The translations under genes were made by a program, and so were the position numbers. The notes under the pieces are model-generated. The model did not search any database, was not told the origin of the DNA, and was given only the letters and a program-made list of their open reading frames with translations. From Salvelinus alpinus (lineage: Eukaryota > Chordata > Actinopteri > Salmoniformes > Salmonidae), in contig NC_092122.1 in assembly GCF_045679555.1 (NCBI RefSeq), positions 8,999,284-9,063,283 of the forward strand: a stretch of DNA of 64,000 nucleotides, read 5' to 3'. This document shows positions 63,500 through 64,000 of this stretch, piece by piece. How positions within the stretch are numbered: position 1 is the first letter of the stretch; each line of letters starts with the position of its first letter.

Positions 63500-64000
63500 T
63501 ATTCCAACCCTTTTTAAAGTGATAGTTCACCCAAATTACAAAATGTTTGTGTCTTTACCTTGAAAGCAGTCTATGGACAAGGAGACTGCAATCTATGATT
63601 TGGTTACCCACTGCCATCAACCATTATAATGTCCTGGACAAAATCTTGGTGTAGTGGAAACACTCCCTGCCACATGTTGCATACAATATTCCACCTGAGA
63701 ACAGGGATTTATCCCTGCTTCCAACCTTCCCACCGTTTCTAGCATTGGCCTGTCTCCCTATCTCCTTTCATTACTGTCTGAATAAAGTGTCAAAACACAT
63801 TTTTTTGCATACTTCACCTTTCATCCACCAAAAACTGCAAAGTAACAAGTCGTCCAATTTTGTGTGTTCATTTAATGTTCAAAGCATTCTGAATACACCT
63901 GACCTGTGTTTTTATTTTTTCCACCCTGGTCATAGGCCTAAGCCATGTCAAAATACGTAAAATTGCAGGAAATTAGCTTTAAAATAGTAACGTTTCCCCC
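63500..64000. repeat. repeat-like sequence at the window end
   Basis: TTAAAGTGATAGTTCACCCAAATTAC near 63515 resembles the terminus of a widespread fish DNA element, and AAATTGCAGGAAATTAGCTTTAAAAT near 63960 resembles the repeat near 60.9 kb and 0.5 kb. No gene seen. Confidence 0.4.

Overview
The window looks like salmonid fish nuclear DNA (trout, salmon or char type). Three vertebrate genes with canonical GT-AG exons lie in a row on the + strand. They sit in a background of salmonid-type repeats: Tc1/mariner copies including a Sleeping Beauty-type element, an HpaI-like tRNA SINE, several LINE fragments, palindromic short elements and long CA microsatellites. The gene order DENND5B - SINHCAF - CAPRIN2 matches the region I know from human 12p11.21, which supports all three names.

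Layout: 1-3846 is non-coding and probably an upstream intron of DENND5B. 3847-23036 holds the last 17 constitutive coding exons of DENND5B (end of the DENN module, RUN1, PLAT, RUN2), plus two possible in-frame cassette exons. Its introns carry a hAT-like element with a Tc1 nested inside it, a Sleeping Beauty-type element, two more Tc1 copies, a LINE 3' end and a SINE. 23037 to about 25.9 kb is the DENND5B 3' UTR. A GC-rich, CCAAT-bearing promoter region near 26.4-26.7 kb starts SINHCAF (coding 30679-34296, five coding exons, 235 aa). 37.3-40.5 kb is repeat-rich intergenic DNA. CAPRIN2 has a TATA promoter at 40.56 kb and 20 coding exons at 41514-47403 (940 aa, C-terminal C1q domain), with a poly(A) signal at 48147.

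49411-55818 is an endogenous retrovirus with two 694-bp LTRs that I read as identical, a 4-bp target duplication (TTAG), a primer binding site matching initiator tRNA-Met, a leader with three hairpin repeats, no recognisable gag or pol, a broken env with two successive transmembrane-subunit regions, and an array of ten perfect 8-bp-stem hairpins directly before the 3' LTR. That array is the most unusual object here. The stem is invariant while its tetraloop varies, a second stem in each unit shows compensated base changes, and the units form a ~291-bp higher-order repeat. Each unit also repeats the purine tract that precedes the 3' LTR.

55.8-64 kb has no host gene that I can see. It is layered repeat: a paralogous empty copy of the ERV target, an LTR-like block, short TIR elements, LINE pieces, and a Penelope-like element apparently inserted in a LINE.

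The three host genes act separately: membrane traffic (DENND5B), chromatin repression through SIN3-HDAC (SINHCAF), and RNA binding / Wnt signalling (CAPRIN2). The link between them is conserved synteny, not a shared pathway. All exon boundaries were read by eye from splice motifs and reading phase. No alignment or transcript data were available.
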